From the NCBI RefSeq assembly GCF_021347895.1, contig NC_067117.1, forward strand, positions 33,424,067-33,488,066: a stretch of 64,000 bases of DNA, given 5' to 3'. The DNA is from Acanthochromis polyacanthus (Eukaryota > Chordata > Actinopteri > Pomacentridae). Of the stretch, positions 63,660 through 64,000 are shown in pieces; the first letter of the stretch is position 1; each line of letters begins with the position of its first letter. A program made the translations under genes and the position numbers. Under the pieces are notes generated by a model that was given only the letters and a program-made list of their open reading frames with translations, was not told where the DNA came from and searched no databases.

Positions 63660-64000
63660 CTGACATCATGATGAAACAATTACTTAGTGATATTGAAGAA
63701 AAACATAATGCCATAATTAACTTAGGTAAAGAGAAAATGTTGATTAAAAATATTGACAATACCACGACTAATCACCACAGCTCTCTTGAACATATTTAAC
63801 ATGATCACATGTTAAATATATTCAAAGGCCAGAAGCCCTCAGGCCTACTGCACTGAGAGCACAGGGAACACTGGGACAAGTCAGCAACTTCCTGTTCTAG
63901 ATAGATTGTAGCTGCAGCAGCTCAGATTAAAGTCACTGTGTTTGTGTTGCTTATCAAGAAGGAAATGTTAGCACGGCAATCAGTCCCTTTCCTTCCACCT
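63660..64000. other. No recognised feature
   Basis: Short AT-rich stretch at the window edge. A frame reading IFGSSATDIMMKQLL begins inside the MITE and has no recognisable homology. Confidence 0.5.

Overview
This is eukaryotic, most likely teleost fish, nuclear DNA. Coding exons are short and bounded by GT-AG introns. The introns are packed with the mixture usual in fish: Tc1/mariner, hAT, PIF-Harbinger and piggyBac-like DNA transposons, degraded LINE 3' ends and long TG/CA microsatellites. I see no operons, no CRISPR array and no convincing tRNA or rRNA gene. The species cannot be named from the sequence.

The only cellular gene I can support is the 5' part of a plasma-membrane calcium-pumping P-type ATPase (PMCA), read on the minus strand and best matching atp2b4. 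Six coding exons are visible: 38175-37980 (start codon), 6545-6348, 5474-5217, 4378-4253, 3250-3125 and a 36-nt exon at 1166-1131. Joined, they give the first 313 residues in one frame, all with phase-1 junctions. They cover the N-terminal cytosolic segment, TM1, TM2, most of the actuator domain with its TGES loop, and the 36-nt exon at the position of PMCA splice site A. The phosphorylation domain and everything after it lie off the left edge. The first coding exon has an acceptor just upstream of its 5' UTR, so a non-coding exon and the promoter lie at higher coordinates, possibly outside the window.

The 31-kb intron between 6546 and 37979 is a mobile-element landscape. From left to right it holds a 574-bp hAT-like MITE carrying a piece of a RecQ-type helicase; a three-level nest of elements (10495-13648); a LINE 3' tail; a 1.06-kb poly(A) retroposed copy with a 16-bp target duplication; a full-length but broken Tc1 element (18078-19702); a cluster of three copies of one TA-target MITE (21686-28390), one of them split by a 2.56-kb repeat array; a second RecQ-fragment MITE inside a deleted Tc1 derivative; an internally deleted mariner/IS630 element (30087-31186); and a Tc1-like element with DD38E spacing that carries a 58-bp TTAA-flanked insertion (36187-37914).

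The region upstream of the first coding exon (38317-64000) shows no recognisable coding exon. It holds LINE remnants, several hAT elements (39992-40804, 41490-41891, 42105-43423, 54093-56026, 63511-63659), a deleted PIF-Harbinger element (44201-45319), two nearly identical about 277-bp elements each embedded in a (TG)n tract, and a 0.75-kb inverted repeat with arms 3 kb apart. All transposase remnants seen are broken, so no element here looks autonomous.
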